NCBI GenBank assembly: GCA_030065855.1
Contig: JASJCT010000002.1
Coordinates: 16,531-80,530 of the forward strand
Length of the DNA: 64,000 bases
Direction of reading: 5' to 3'
DNA from: Myxococcota bacterium
GTDB lineage: Bacteria > Myxococcota_A > Polyangia > JAAYKL01
In this document: one piece after another, positions 26,231-35,153 of the stretch
How positions within the stretch are numbered: the stretch's first letter is position 1
Layout of the letters: each line of letters begins with the position of its first letter
Position numbers and translations under genes: made by a program
Notes under the pieces: model-generated
Databases searched by the model: none
Told to the model about the DNA's origin: nothing
Seen by the model: only the letters and a program-made list of their open reading frames with translations

Positions 26231-28228
26231 TTACTGATCCGTTTTTCTGGCAGCACCGAGCAACAACACGCAGATAATGGTGAAAATTGCCACGGCTGCG
26301 ATATTTCCGCCAGTCTCTCGCGTTTCCCACCACTTGCCAAAGAACCCGTCCCACTGTGTCAGATCTAGCTTGATGACGAGAAATGCATACACGGCGATGA
26401 GCACGCCCATGACCCCTTCTCCGGCTATCAATCCGGATCCAAAGAGGATGCCCTTTTCCTTGCGCGCCTTTTTCAAGTCTTGGTTGCCTGTGATGCGCTC
26501 TTCGACGAAGTACCTGATTACCCCCCCAGCGTATACCGGCACCATGGTGGCCAGCGGCAAATAGAGGCCCACGGCAAAGGGCAGTGCGGGCAGTCCCATA
26601 ACAGCAGCAGCCCCTGCGATAGCTGCGCCGGCCAGGATGAGCTCCCACGGCAGATTTCCAGATAACACGCCGTCTATCATCGTTTTCATCAGGGTGCCCT
26701 GGGGTGCTGGAACAGCTTCGGAGCCAAAAATGCTGGCCCCAGTTGCCGGATCTGTACCGAGGAGTTTTACGACGTAGCAGATGACCCCTGCTGATACGAT
26801 AGCGCCGATGATTTCAGATATCTGCTGTTTCCACGGGGTTGCACCGAGTAGGTATCCAGTTTTGAGATCCTGGGAGATATCGCCGGAGATCGACGCGGCC
26901 ACACACACCACCGTGCCCACGGTGAGGGCCGCTGTCTTGTGTACGTCGCTCGTCCATCCAAGGGCGTAAAAAATGCCTGCCGTGAACAGCAGCGTGACAA
27001 TGGTCATGCCGGATGTCGGATTGGACGAGACGCCGATCATACCCACGATTCTGGATGCAACCGCCACAAAGAGATAGGCAAACAAGACCACGGCCAGGGC
27101 GACGACGAATCGCATGCCGCCACTTGAATCCTCGCCAGCGACAAATGGAAGCGCTACGATTGAAATGATCACCAGGCCAATGCCCAAGCCAAGTGCCCAG
27201 CCTGGCAAATCCCGGTCTGTTCGCTGGTCCGCGGCCAATTGCGCAGCTGCTTGGCGACCTTTTTGCGTTACGCCGCGAAGGGTGCCCTTTAGTGCCTCGA
27301 TCATCATCGGCAGGGATCGAATGACCGTGATGATCCCAGCGCACGCCACAGCACCTGCACCGATAGGACGCACGAAGTTGTACCAGACCTGCCTGGCCGA
27401 CATGGCGCCGATGGTCATCTCTATCGACTGTCCGTTGACGACGATAGACGTGGCAAACATCGGGCCAAAATGGGCGATGAGGGGCGTAAGGACCAGGGCA
27501 GAAATGACGCCGCCGGCCACCATAATGGCGGAAATGCGATATCCCAAAATATATCCCACACCCACAAGTGCGGGCGCCACTTCTGCTGCGAATACGGCCT
27601 TTTTGAGCTTGGGCAGAGCAAAGGCGAACTTAGCCGGCCAGAGGGACGCAAGCTCGCAGAGCGCCTTGAACACCGCCCCCCACAGCATGCCGATAAACAC
27701 CGGCCGCGCCCGGGTGCCCCCTTTTTCCGCTGCAATGAGCACCTGTGCGCTCGCCGTGCCCTCTGGATAGGGCAGGGTATGGTGTTCCCTAACAATCAGG
27801 AACCGGCGCAGGGGAATCATGAGCAAAATGCCGAGAACCGCACCGGTCATCCCAAGGGCGACCATCTTCAGCAGGCTCGGTATTTCACCCACCCCTTCAG
27901 CGCTCCACATAAACAGCGCGGGCAGGGTAAAAATGACCCCAGCCGCAACAGATGAGGACGCGCTCCCCGCGGTCTGGGAAATATTAAATTCGAGGATTGT
28001 CGCCTTTCCCCACAGCGGGCTGAGCAACCTGAAAACCACGACCGAAATGACCGCAAGGGGAACGGCCGTGCTCACGGTGAGCCCCACCTTGAGACCCAAG
28101 TACGCGTTCGCAGAACCAAATAGACAGCCGAACAACACGCCGATAATGACCGTCTTTGCATTGAAGTCCCGCATCACTTGGGTCGCCGGGACAAACGGCG
28201 TAAATTTAGTGTTTGTAGTATCGGCCAT
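26231..28228 (-). CDS. OPT-family oligopeptide (or metal-chelate) transporter
   Basis: I choose ATG 28228 (GAGGAGAAACCC upstream) over the upstream in-frame start. The 665-residue product is an integral membrane protein with about 14-16 hydrophobic segments. OPT features: an N-terminal LFGCLFGSANAYLGLKVGLT loop, then SQTAGSASSSVAAGV, and late conserved Gly-rich segments (GYLLGATPWKQQISEI, LYLPLATMVPVYAGGVIRYF). OPT proteins are proton-coupled importers of small peptides or metal chelates. Substrate cannot be told from sequence. Single gene, convergent with the small exported protein. Confidence 0.92.
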   Translation of the reverse strand: MADTTNTKFTPFVPATQVMRDFNAKTVIIGVLFGCLFGSANAYLGLKVGLTVSTAVPLAVISVVVFRLLSPLWGKATILEFNISQTAGSASSSVAAGVIFTLPALFMWSAEGVGEIPSLLKMVALGMTGAVLGILLMIPLRRFLIVREHHTLPYPEGTASAQVLIAAEKGGTRARPVFIGMLWGAVFKALCELASLWPAKFAFALPKLKKAVFAAEVAPALVGVGYILGYRISAIMVAGGVISALVLTPLIAHFGPMFATSIVVNGQSIEMTIGAMSARQVWYNFVRPIGAGAVACAGIITVIRSLPMMIEALKGTLRGVTQKGRQAAAQLAADQRTDRDLPGWALGLGIGLVIISIVALPFVAGEDSSGGMRFVVALAVVLFAYLFVAVASRIVGMIGVSSNPTSGMTIVTLLFTAGIFYALGWTSDVHKTAALTVGTVVCVAASISGDISQDLKTGYLLGATPWKQQISEIIGAIVSAGVICYVVKLLGTDPATGASIFGSEAVPAPQGTLMKTMIDGVLSGNLPWELILAGAAIAGAAAVMGLPALPFAVGLYLPLATMVPVYAGGVIRYFVEERITGNQDLKKARKEKGILFGSGLIAGEGVMGVLIAVYAFLVIKLDLTQWDGFFGKWWETRETGGNIAAVAIFTIICVLLLGAARKTDQ

Positions 28229-28407
28229 AACCCTGGGTTTCTCCTCGTTCAGAAGTTGCCGACGGACCGTAGCACGGACCCATTCGAAGACCAAGTACCC
28301 AAGCGAAGAACTTCGACAACTGGGGAGGGTTGAGAAGCTTTAATACAATATGTCTGAGTAGTGTTAAAAGAAAGTTGGCAAGCGTCGATACTGCTTTGTG
28401 CAATCAT

Positions 28408-30642
28408 TCACTCCCAATGCATTTCAACGGAGATGCGCTCTGAATGACCGAATTCATGGCTTATTGCCTCTATCTCGATGGGAGTTGATGTCTCATTGCC
28501 CACTTTTTTACAGGACGGCACAAAATATGTGGTACCAACTGCGCTTCCCAAAAAGGTCGAGCTTTGGTCTGGGTTTCTGCGATAGATGTTATAGCCCCTG
28601 ACGTCTGACAGAGAGGCAGTCCATTTGAGGCGAATGGAAGCGATCCCAGGTGTGTCTTCCACCTTATCTTCGATTATCAAATCCGAGGGTGGGTCGGGTA
28701 TATCGACCTGGCCCTCGATTATGCCCATACGCCCAATATGCATTTTGTACGCTTCATCGTCGGCCGAGCCGTCAAAGAATAGCCCAATGGCCCCGACAAC
28801 TTTCCCCTGATAGTCGCTCAAATCCAGACGTTTTAAATTCCAGCCGGCATTTACAGTATGCCCCACGTCCAGGTATTGCCAAACCTGGGAATCGTCTTCA
28901 AACGATAGGGCCACGCGCATGTGGGTAGGCGCATCTGCGCTGCCGGTTTTGACGGCGATGGTGAATTGGCTTTGCTCACTTACCATTAGACGCGTCAGGT
29001 AGAGCTTGATCAGATTGTCCGCAACCAGACTTCCGGTTACTTTTAAACTGCTACCGCCATAAAATGCATTTTTCCAGTCAAATTCGGGTTTAAGTTTTTC
29101 ACCAACGCTTTCCACCACCCAGCGCCAATGGGGCAAGATGTCCTGCAAGGTCCGATTATACCACTTCCGATCTCTTAAGACCTGCGCGTCAATTGAATAG
29201 ATATGTCCCTGCCCAGTGTTGAAGTGGGTGACAAACGGGGGCGCATCAATCACTGATTTTACCGGGTAGTAGTTTGCAATGCCGGGCCACTCGTAACTCG
29301 TGTTGGTATTGGCCGGGTTGTGGTTGTACCCCGAATAAAACTGTTCCTCCTGCAGGTAGTAATCTGCATTATCCCTTGCCACGTCCCGGGCACCGTTCAT
29401 TTGAAAGCAAGCCAAGGAGAGGCGATGGGCATCGCCCTGGGGAAAGATCTCCCATACCGGGTACTCCAGGTTGCCGCCAGTGTTCCAATAATGCATCCAG
29501 GTCTCAAACCCGGCAAACACGTCATACGGGCTGCGTCCGAGCTGTATTGCGAGATCTCGGGAGTTGATCAGTTTTTGCCGATTGTACCAGTAGTTGAGGA
29601 AATATTCATGGGCACCGGGGTGATCGCCATATTGAAAATACCAGTCGTTTGCAGCGTTGAGCTCATTTTGATATTTGACCGCACCACTTTCATTCCAGGC
29701 ATCGTACATCATGGCGGATATCCCCTTGGGGGTGCCTTGCTGGTTGAAGTAGATGAAGAAATCCCTCAGCTTTTGGGCCAGCCCACTGTTGCCCGGCTTT
29801 TCCAGATTAAAAAACCATCCGTCAAACCCGTAGTACACGGCCATATCAATCAGCACATCTGCGCCAGGAAAATTGCCTGCCCCGTCATCTTGGAGAAATT
29901 CGGCGAGGTCTGATGCGGTCGGGTTCATGATGAGGTTGTATACCTTGACGCCGTTGCGGTGGGCCACGTCGAACAGCTCCGCAGATAGGGTGTTGTGCCA
30001 ATTATTGAAAATCATAAAGATATCGATGTATTGCCAAAAGGGATAGGTGTAGATGGTAAAGTAATCCGCGCCGCCTGAGACATAACTGTTGGGTTGCTCA
30101 CTCAGATACCAGGGCGTGGTCACAGCCACCTGGCCATCGTTTCTGGCATTGGTGTTGACCCAGTAATCCTGGTTGGTAAAGCGGGTCTTCAACGGCACTT
30201 GGGAGCGGTTGTAATCCGCGTCCTTGTCGGCAGCAGGTGTCCACGTCAGCAATTTGGTCAGACTGCCATCCCAGCTCCAGGGCCGGGTTTGATTGGAGGG
30301 ATACATCCTCTCGATGCCCCAATCTTCGGCCTCGCTATCAGTGTCGTCGTCACCGGGATCCGTATCGATGATGGCGTCGCTGTCTGAATCACTGCTAGTG
30401 TCACTGTCTGTATCGGTTTCAGTATCGATGTCGGTTTCGGTTTCACTGTCACTGTCAGTATCGCTGTCGCTGTCACTGTCAGTATCACTGTCAGTATCAA
30501 TATCGCTGTCGGCCCCATTCTCTGAATCTTCCTCAACTTGCTGATCGTCCTGCCCTGAACACCCGGCCTGTCCGAGTGCACTTAGCAGTATGGCGTTCGT
30601 CAGCAGGTTCAGTCGCGCCCCGTTCAAAGACATCAAGCTCAT
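28408..30642 (-). CDS. GH85 endo-beta-N-acetylglucosaminidase lipoprotein
   Basis: ATG 30642 is the start best spaced from AAGGAG. The 744-residue product is a lipoprotein (lipobox GQAGC) with a 60-residue Asp-Ser/Asp-Thr linker, then a GH85 TIM barrel (about 105-450). The GH85 catalytic Asn-x-Glu pair is present in GFDGWFFNLEKPG (about Asn279 and Glu281). A beta-sandwich or carbohydrate-binding-like region and a C-terminal fibronectin-like part follow. GH85 enzymes cut between the two core GlcNAc residues of N-glycans, so a surface-anchored version suggests host or prey glycan removal. That ecological reading is inference. Confidence 0.9.
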   Translation of the reverse strand: MSLMSLNGARLNLLTNAILLSALGQAGCSGQDDQQVEEDSENGADSDIDTDSDTDSDSDSDTDSDSETETDIDTETDTDSDTSSDSDSDAIIDTDPGDDDTDSEAEDWGIERMYPSNQTRPWSWDGSLTKLLTWTPAADKDADYNRSQVPLKTRFTNQDYWVNTNARNDGQVAVTTPWYLSEQPNSYVSGGADYFTIYTYPFWQYIDIFMIFNNWHNTLSAELFDVAHRNGVKVYNLIMNPTASDLAEFLQDDGAGNFPGADVLIDMAVYYGFDGWFFNLEKPGNSGLAQKLRDFFIYFNQQGTPKGISAMMYDAWNESGAVKYQNELNAANDWYFQYGDHPGAHEYFLNYWYNRQKLINSRDLAIQLGRSPYDVFAGFETWMHYWNTGGNLEYPVWEIFPQGDAHRLSLACFQMNGARDVARDNADYYLQEEQFYSGYNHNPANTNTSYEWPGIANYYPVKSVIDAPPFVTHFNTGQGHIYSIDAQVLRDRKWYNRTLQDILPHWRWVVESVGEKLKPEFDWKNAFYGGSSLKVTGSLVADNLIKLYLTRLMVSEQSQFTIAVKTGSADAPTHMRVALSFEDDSQVWQYLDVGHTVNAGWNLKRLDLSDYQGKVVGAIGLFFDGSADDEAYKMHIGRMGIIEGQVDIPDPPSDLIIEDKVEDTPGIASIRLKWTASLSDVRGYNIYRRNPDQSSTFLGSAVGTTYFVPSCKKVGNETSTPIEIEAISHEFGHSERISVEMHWE

Positions 30643-30731
30643 TTGCATCTCTCCTTGGGTCAACAGAGATCGTCTATTCCTAACAGCTTATCTTACTTTA
30701 CTGTGTACGAACAGGCGTGCAGCCGTTCTTG

Positions 30732-31217
30732 TTACCTGGGCTTACCAATTTCTCTGACGTCTAAGATCCTGAACTTGAGCAAACGAGAAAGGTTCTTTTC
30801 ACAAAATTTCCGAAACAAGCCGCGAAAGAGCACCGGCGCCCGGTAGAGGATTTCACCCCGCTCCTTTGCGACCGCCTCCTTTGTTTCGTCCCCCCCAACA
30901 TACTCGCAGTAGAGCTGGTAACCCAGGACATCTTTGGGTGCACTCTTGAACATGGATACAGTATCGGACAATTTGGGGCGCAGGCAGACAGAGAACGTGG
31001 CCTTGGGATTCTGCTTGAGATTGTTGCACGTCTTATACAAAAAGCCCTGGAGCACATGCACAGTGTGTTCATCGACAATCCGCATCGAACCGACAGGGGC
31101 CACGTTGGGTGTGCCCTCGTTATCGCAGGTGGCGATACTGACGGTTTGTCCCTTGAGAATCTTCGCTTCGTTAAATGCCTTAGTTGCGGTCTGAATTTTT
31201 TCGGTTTGACTCGTCAT
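30732..31217 (-). CDS. PNPOx-like flavin-binding split-barrel protein
   Basis: A 161-residue split-barrel protein of the pyridoxamine-5'-phosphate-oxidase-like superfamily: TVSIATCDNEGTPNVAPVGS is the usual first strand-turn-strand, followed by the VHVLQGFLYKTCNNLKQNPKAT segment. Many such proteins bind FMN or F420, or are haem or stress related; the specific role is unknown. It is divergent from the TetR gene at 31390. The shared 172-base gap holds two inverted repeats, so it may be the target of that regulator. Confidence 0.8.
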   Translation of the reverse strand: MTSQTEKIQTATKAFNEAKILKGQTVSIATCDNEGTPNVAPVGSMRIVDEHTVHVLQGFLYKTCNNLKQNPKATFSVCLRPKLSDTVSMFKSAPKDVLGYQLYCEYVGGDETKEAVAKERGEILYRAPVLFRGLFRKFCEKNLSRLLKFRILDVREIGKPR

Positions 31218-31280
31218 TATCTCACCATTCCTTTGTTAATGCCGTGTTTTCACAGCGTTCTGACAACCTCAGGGGTTGAA

Positions 31281-31297
31281 TGCGACGAGATGTCGCA
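31281..31297. promoter_or_regulatory. inverted repeat TGCGAC-N5-GTCGCA in divergent promoter region
   Basis: Six-base perfect arms separated by five bases, 64 bases upstream of the PNPOx-like start, in the gap shared with the TetR gene. It is a possible operator for the PNPOx-like gene. Confidence 0.4.
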
Positions 31298-31317
31298 TCA
31301 CTTAATATAAAAATGAT

Positions 31318-31352
31318 ATACAAAAAAATGTTTGACAAGCATTTTTTTGTAT
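31318..31352. promoter_or_regulatory. TetR-gene promoter with 13-base inverted-repeat operator
   Basis: ATACAAAAAAATG and CATTTTTTTGTAT are perfect 13-base arms around a 9-base spacer. The spacer contains TTGACA (31332-31337), a full consensus -35, with TTAATT 17 bases on (31355-31360) as a possible -10. A repressor sitting on this repeat would cover the -35 element, which fits autoregulation of the TetR gene that starts at 31390. Confidence 0.6.
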
Positions 31353-31389
31353 AGTTAATTCTTTTTAAGACTGATGGAGGAAAAACCAG

Positions 31390-32142
31390 ATGAAGGTTTC
31401 ACAGGAGCAGAAAGTAGAAATCCGACGGAAATTGCTGTCGGCAGCTGTTGCATTATTCACGGAGAAAGGCTTTTCCGGCGCCACCATGCGTGCCGTTTCC
31501 ACTCGGGCCGGATTCTCGCCAGGAACCATCTATCGCTACTTTCCAACCAAGGAGAAGATCTTCTATGCGTATTTCGAACAAAAACAGGACGAACTCGAGG
31601 CAGCATTGAACGAAATTGAGGATTTTAACGATTACACATTGAAAGAAAAGCTGCAGATGATGATGGAAACCCAACTAGAGGTCTATACGCCGGATCGTGA
31701 ATTCGTCGAGGTTACCTTTCGCGCATTGCTGGACTCCCCCATGAAGAGTTTCACAGAGCTGCAGCCTACAAAAGGCAAGTTCACAAAGACCGTTCAGGGG
31801 TACTTTGCCCAAGGTGTTGAACGCAAAGATATCCCTGAGCAGCCTTTTGAAAATTTCCTCGTTCATTTGTTTTGGGATTACAAGAACCTAATGGTGATGT
31901 ATTGGCTGAGAGACGAGACACCTGCGTTTACAAATACGAGCCGTCTGATCGATTTAAGTCTCGATATTTATGTCGACCTGCTCAAAAGTGGCATCATTAC
32001 CAAGACTGCAGACACCATATCTTTTCTCGTAAAGAGCCATCTATATGGAAATATCGAGAGACTTTACGATTTTGTGGGCCTGATCACACGTACGGCCGGC
32101 TTTATGAGCCGATCCAGCACAGAGGAATGCCCCCATGAGTGA
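31390..32142 (+). CDS. TetR/AcrR-family regulator
   Basis: A 250-residue regulator. The N-terminal TetR HTH is typical: LFTEKGFSGATMRAVSTRAGFSPGTIYRYFPTKEKIF (quoted motif AVSTRAGFSPGTIYRYFPTK is the recognition helix region). The rest is the variable ligand-binding domain. ATG has GGAGG nine bases ahead. It overlaps the ABC1-kinase gene by 8 bases (ATGAGTGA), so the two are co-translated. The perfect inverted repeat at 31318-31352 is probably its own operator. Confidence 0.9.
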   Translation: MKVSQEQKVEIRRKLLSAAVALFTEKGFSGATMRAVSTRAGFSPGTIYRYFPTKEKIFYAYFEQKQDELEAALNEIEDFNDYTLKEKLQMMMETQLEVYTPDREFVEVTFRALLDSPMKSFTELQPTKGKFTKTVQGYFAQGVERKDIPEQPFENFLVHLFWDYKNLMVMYWLRDETPAFTNTSRLIDLSLDIYVDLLKSGIITKTADTISFLVKSHLYGNIERLYDFVGLITRTAGFMSRSSTEECPHE

Positions 32143-33427
32143 GCAGTCGAGTATTCCCAAAGGGCGACTCAAGCGCGGAAGTGTCGTGGGTATTGCCGCG
32201 GCCAAGGCTGGTTTAAAAAAAGCCGGTAACATCAGCAAGCGGCCGTTCCTGCCAAAGGCCAAACGCAAATTCGCTGACGATCGGACCGACGAAGAAATCG
32301 CACGGATTATTTTTAACGCACTCTGCGTCCTTCGGGGAACAGCACTGAAGGCGGCACAGCTTATCGCCATGGAAATGGAATTCATCCCAGAGGCTTATCG
32401 CCTTGAACTGCAAAAAGCTTCGAGTCAAGTGCCTCCGATGAACCGGGCCCTCGTTCGAAAAGTCGTAAAATCCCAATTGGGTGCCCCGGAAAAAGTATTC
32501 AAGACGTTTTCCCCTATCCCCTTTGCAGCTGCCAGTCTCGGCCAAGTGCACGCAGCGACGTCCCAAGAAGGGCAACAGCTGGCCGTCAAAGTACAGTATC
32601 CAGATATCGCAGCCGGTGTTACCTCGGACATTGATTTACTCAAACGGGTATTGTCACCGACTCGGTACCGCAAGGTCTTCAGCGACTGTATCGAAGAGAT
32701 ACAAAAAAAAATCAGCGAGGAGCTCGATTATCAAAAAGAGGCCAGCCATACAAAGGCGTTTCAGCGCGCCTTGGATGCCAATCGGTATGTCGTTCCCAGT
32801 GTTGAAGACAAATATTCGACAACGTCCATACTCACGATGTCCCGCATTGACGGGCTGCATCTGCACCAATGGCTTGCCACTGGCCCACCCCAGTCTCTCC
32901 GGAATCACTATGGGCAGTTGCTGGTCGACCTGTTTAACGAATGTATGTACCGCGAGCGATTGATCCATGCAGATCCCAATCCAGGCAATTTCTTGTTTCG
33001 TCCTGACGGTCGATTGGGAGTCATCGATTTTGGCTGTGTTTCCAGATTGTCGCCTGAATTTTCAAGGACTGTGTTCCATTTGGTGTCGTCTAAAGACATC
33101 ACCACTTCAGAGGTGTTAGAAAAGCTACACAACAAGATTGGCATCCATTATCGAAACTCAGCCGATCCCAAAGCCCTGTCCCGTTTTCTGAAAAAATGGT
33201 TCAACTGGCTCAAAGAACCCTATCGCGGCGAGATCTACGATTTTTCGAAAGCCAGTGACTACTTTAGACGGGGCACTGGATTTGCAAAGGAATTTTATGC
33301 GCTTATTGAACGCTACGAAGGTTCGTTTGTCTACTTTGGGCGCACCTCCCATGGCCTGATGCGAATGCTCGAACAACTCGGTGCAAAAGTAAGGATGTCC
33401 CCCGAAGGCGGGCGATTGTCGGTATAA
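32135..33427 (+). CDS. ABC1/UbiB-family atypical kinase
   Basis: A 430-residue ABC1 (AarF/UbiB/COQ8) protein. Family features: the N-terminal ALKAAQLIAMEMEFIP, a variant of the usual KxGQ helix; the Ala-rich loop AAASLGQVHAA; the ATP-site Lys in LAVKVQYP; HADPNPGNFLF; and the DFG-equivalent VIDFGC. Such proteins act as ATPases or kinases in isoprenoid-lipid (ubiquinone) biosynthesis or in lipid transport. No transmembrane segment is visible. It is the second gene of an operon with TetR. The quinone or lipid target is not shown by context. Confidence 0.9.
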   Translation: MSEQSSIPKGRLKRGSVVGIAAAKAGLKKAGNISKRPFLPKAKRKFADDRTDEEIARIIFNALCVLRGTALKAAQLIAMEMEFIPEAYRLELQKASSQVPPMNRALVRKVVKSQLGAPEKVFKTFSPIPFAAASLGQVHAATSQEGQQLAVKVQYPDIAAGVTSDIDLLKRVLSPTRYRKVFSDCIEEIQKKISEELDYQKEASHTKAFQRALDANRYVVPSVEDKYSTTSILTMSRIDGLHLHQWLATGPPQSLRNHYGQLLVDLFNECMYRERLIHADPNPGNFLFRPDGRLGVIDFGCVSRLSPEFSRTVFHLVSSKDITTSEVLEKLHNKIGIHYRNSADPKALSRFLKKWFNWLKEPYRGEIYDFSKASDYFRRGTGFAKEFYALIERYEGSFVYFGRTSHGLMRMLEQLGAKVRMSPEGGRLSV

Positions 33428-33430
33428 TAC

Positions 33431-33446
33431 GTTCGTCCCTACGACG
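33431..33446 (-). repeat. REP-like fragment (CGTCGTAGGGACG)
   Basis: On the minus strand it reads CGTCGTAGGGACGAAC, matching 12 of the first 13 bases of the REPIN ends at 25.6 kb. No hairpin follows, so it may be a remnant. It lies between two convergent genes that are 11 bases apart. Confidence 0.35.
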
Positions 33447-34677
33447 CCCCTTCATCTAAAATCAAATGGGCCGCACTTAAAGCTAATATATCATTTGATC
33501 CATCTTCAATCAGCCCTGCGCGTGCATCTCTGAAGAGTTTTTCTATGGGGTATTCCTTTGATAGACCGTACCCACCGAATATCTGCACGGCCTCGTGCGC
33601 TATTTCGTAAGCCACTTGGGTACAGTATACCTTGGACGCAATGGAATATTGCGTATGCGGTGGATTATTGTTCATGTTATATATCAACGCCGCTCTGGAA
33701 TACGCGCGGGCTGTCTCGACCTTTACGAACATGTCAAAGAGCTTCTTTTGGACATTTTGGTGTTCACAGAGATAGACGCCTCCCTGTACCCTCTCCTTTG
33801 AATACTGCAACGCCAGGTCATAAGCTGCCTGCGCCAGGCCGGTAAACCAGGCGCCCATATACCCATTGGTGATGGCCAGGGTGACATCAGTGATCATCTC
33901 ATAGCTTTCCGGATCGATTAACATGTCTTCTTTTGGGCAGACCACATTGTCAAAGTAGATTTCAGATTGGGAGAGCTCCCGTTGGCCGAGTTTATCAAGT
34001 GGTTTACCTTTAGAAACACCGGGTTGGTCAAAGTCGACGATAGCAATGCCGCCGCCAGCCATGCCCATCGATTTATCCAGACCTAAGTAAAGCACGCAAT
34101 TGGATGCCACTGGCGTATTGTTGATCCACGCAGATTTCTGGCCATTGATGATCCAGTTATCCCCATCTTTTTCTGCGCGAACCTGGTGGGTTATCTTAGG
34201 ATTTCTATAAAATGGCGTAAAGGGCATCAATGTGTCGGATCCGTGGTCTGGTTCGGTTATCCCCCAGCACGAAAGGATGCTCGCATCTTTGCAGCTGGCA
34301 TATGGTGCGACGTACCTCTCTATGAGGTGATCTTCGGCAATCAAGGATGAGATAAGGGCCGCAAAGGAAGAGGTGCCAAGGGATACAGCAAAACCAACAC
34401 TGCCATATGCAATTTCCTCATACACAATGTGAATGCCCAATGGGTCCAGGCCTAATCCACCGTATTCATTGGGAATGGCAATGCTGTGATAGCCGAGGTC
34501 ATACATCTGTTTCATGCAATCCCAATACAGGGAACCCTGCTTAACGACCTCTTCAGGCGCCATCTTATCGATTTTAAGCGACGCTGGTCTGAGCACTTCA
34601 ACTGCAAATTTATGGACCTCTTGCTTTAGCTGCTCCTGTTCATCGCTTAACGCAACATTGAGTTCTTGATAAGCCAT
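33439..34677 (-). CDS. acyl-CoA dehydrogenase, catalytic Glu replaced by Asp
   Basis: A 412-residue acyl-CoA dehydrogenase with the usual parts: ILSCWGITEPDHGSDTL (FAD/substrate loop), NGQKSAWINN, and the C-terminal IFGGYGLSKEYPIEKLFRDAR. The final motif reads LIEDGSNDIL, where typical enzymes have xYEGTNEI: aligning Gly-Ser-Asn with Gly-Thr-Asn puts Asp where the catalytic base Glu normally is. It may use an Asp base, act on an unusual substrate, or be non-catalytic. ATG has TAGGAGG upstream. Third gene after TetR and SCP2 on the same strand. Confidence 0.88.
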   Translation of the reverse strand: MAYQELNVALSDEQEQLKQEVHKFAVEVLRPASLKIDKMAPEEVVKQGSLYWDCMKQMYDLGYHSIAIPNEYGGLGLDPLGIHIVYEEIAYGSVGFAVSLGTSSFAALISSLIAEDHLIERYVAPYASCKDASILSCWGITEPDHGSDTLMPFTPFYRNPKITHQVRAEKDGDNWIINGQKSAWINNTPVASNCVLYLGLDKSMGMAGGGIAIVDFDQPGVSKGKPLDKLGQRELSQSEIYFDNVVCPKEDMLIDPESYEMITDVTLAITNGYMGAWFTGLAQAAYDLALQYSKERVQGGVYLCEHQNVQKKLFDMFVKVETARAYSRAALIYNMNNNPPHTQYSIASKVYCTQVAYEIAHEAVQIFGGYGLSKEYPIEKLFRDARAGLIEDGSNDILALSAAHLILDEGAS

Positions 34678-34726
34678 CCTTGCCTCCTACTCTTTGTCCC
34701 CCCAGCACTTAAAATAAAAAATTTAC

Positions 34727-35131
34727 CTAGATCTCAATGCCGTGCTCCCTGGCAATTGCTGGATATGCCTTATAGGCGTGCTTGAGAATGGGTATGAACG
34801 TCAATATTTTATTCATCGGCCCTTTGGCTTTGATCTGCCGCTTTGCCAGTGCTACCGGCAGTGTTACTTGCTTCATCCAAAATTTGTGACACGTATCACC
34901 ACTAAGCCTCATTTCAATTGTTGCTGTGGCATCAAAACCACCGCAGATAACATACCCTTTCTTGTCATCCCCTGGCGTTAACCAGATCTCGCCGTCGGGA
35001 TCGGATATAACAAACCTAACAGTCATGCCTGAAGCAATGACTTTGGGGCCAACCTTGGGATGATCTTTCAAGTTCCTAAACAGGGTACCCAGCACTTCGT
35101 ACATCTTTGCGGTATCTTCAAAAACTGCCAT
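34727..35131 (-). CDS. SCP2 sterol-carrier-like protein
   Basis: A 134-residue single SCP2 domain: GMTVRFVISDPDGEIWLTPG strands, YVICGGFDATATIEMRLSGD, then the KFWMKQVTLPVALAKRQIKAKGP lipid-site segment. It binds acyl-CoA or other lipids. It lies between TetR and an acyl-CoA dehydrogenase in one operon (22 and 49 bases between genes), so a carrier role for that dehydrogenase is likely. GAGACGCT is the weak upstream site. Cytosolic. Confidence 0.8.
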   Translation of the reverse strand: MAVFEDTAKMYEVLGTLFRNLKDHPKVGPKVIASGMTVRFVISDPDGEIWLTPGDDKKGYVICGGFDATATIEMRLSGDTCHKFWMKQVTLPVALAKRQIKAKGPMNKILTFIPILKHAYKAYPAIAREHGIEI

Positions 35132-35153
35132 TTAGCGTCTCCTTGCCGCTGCG

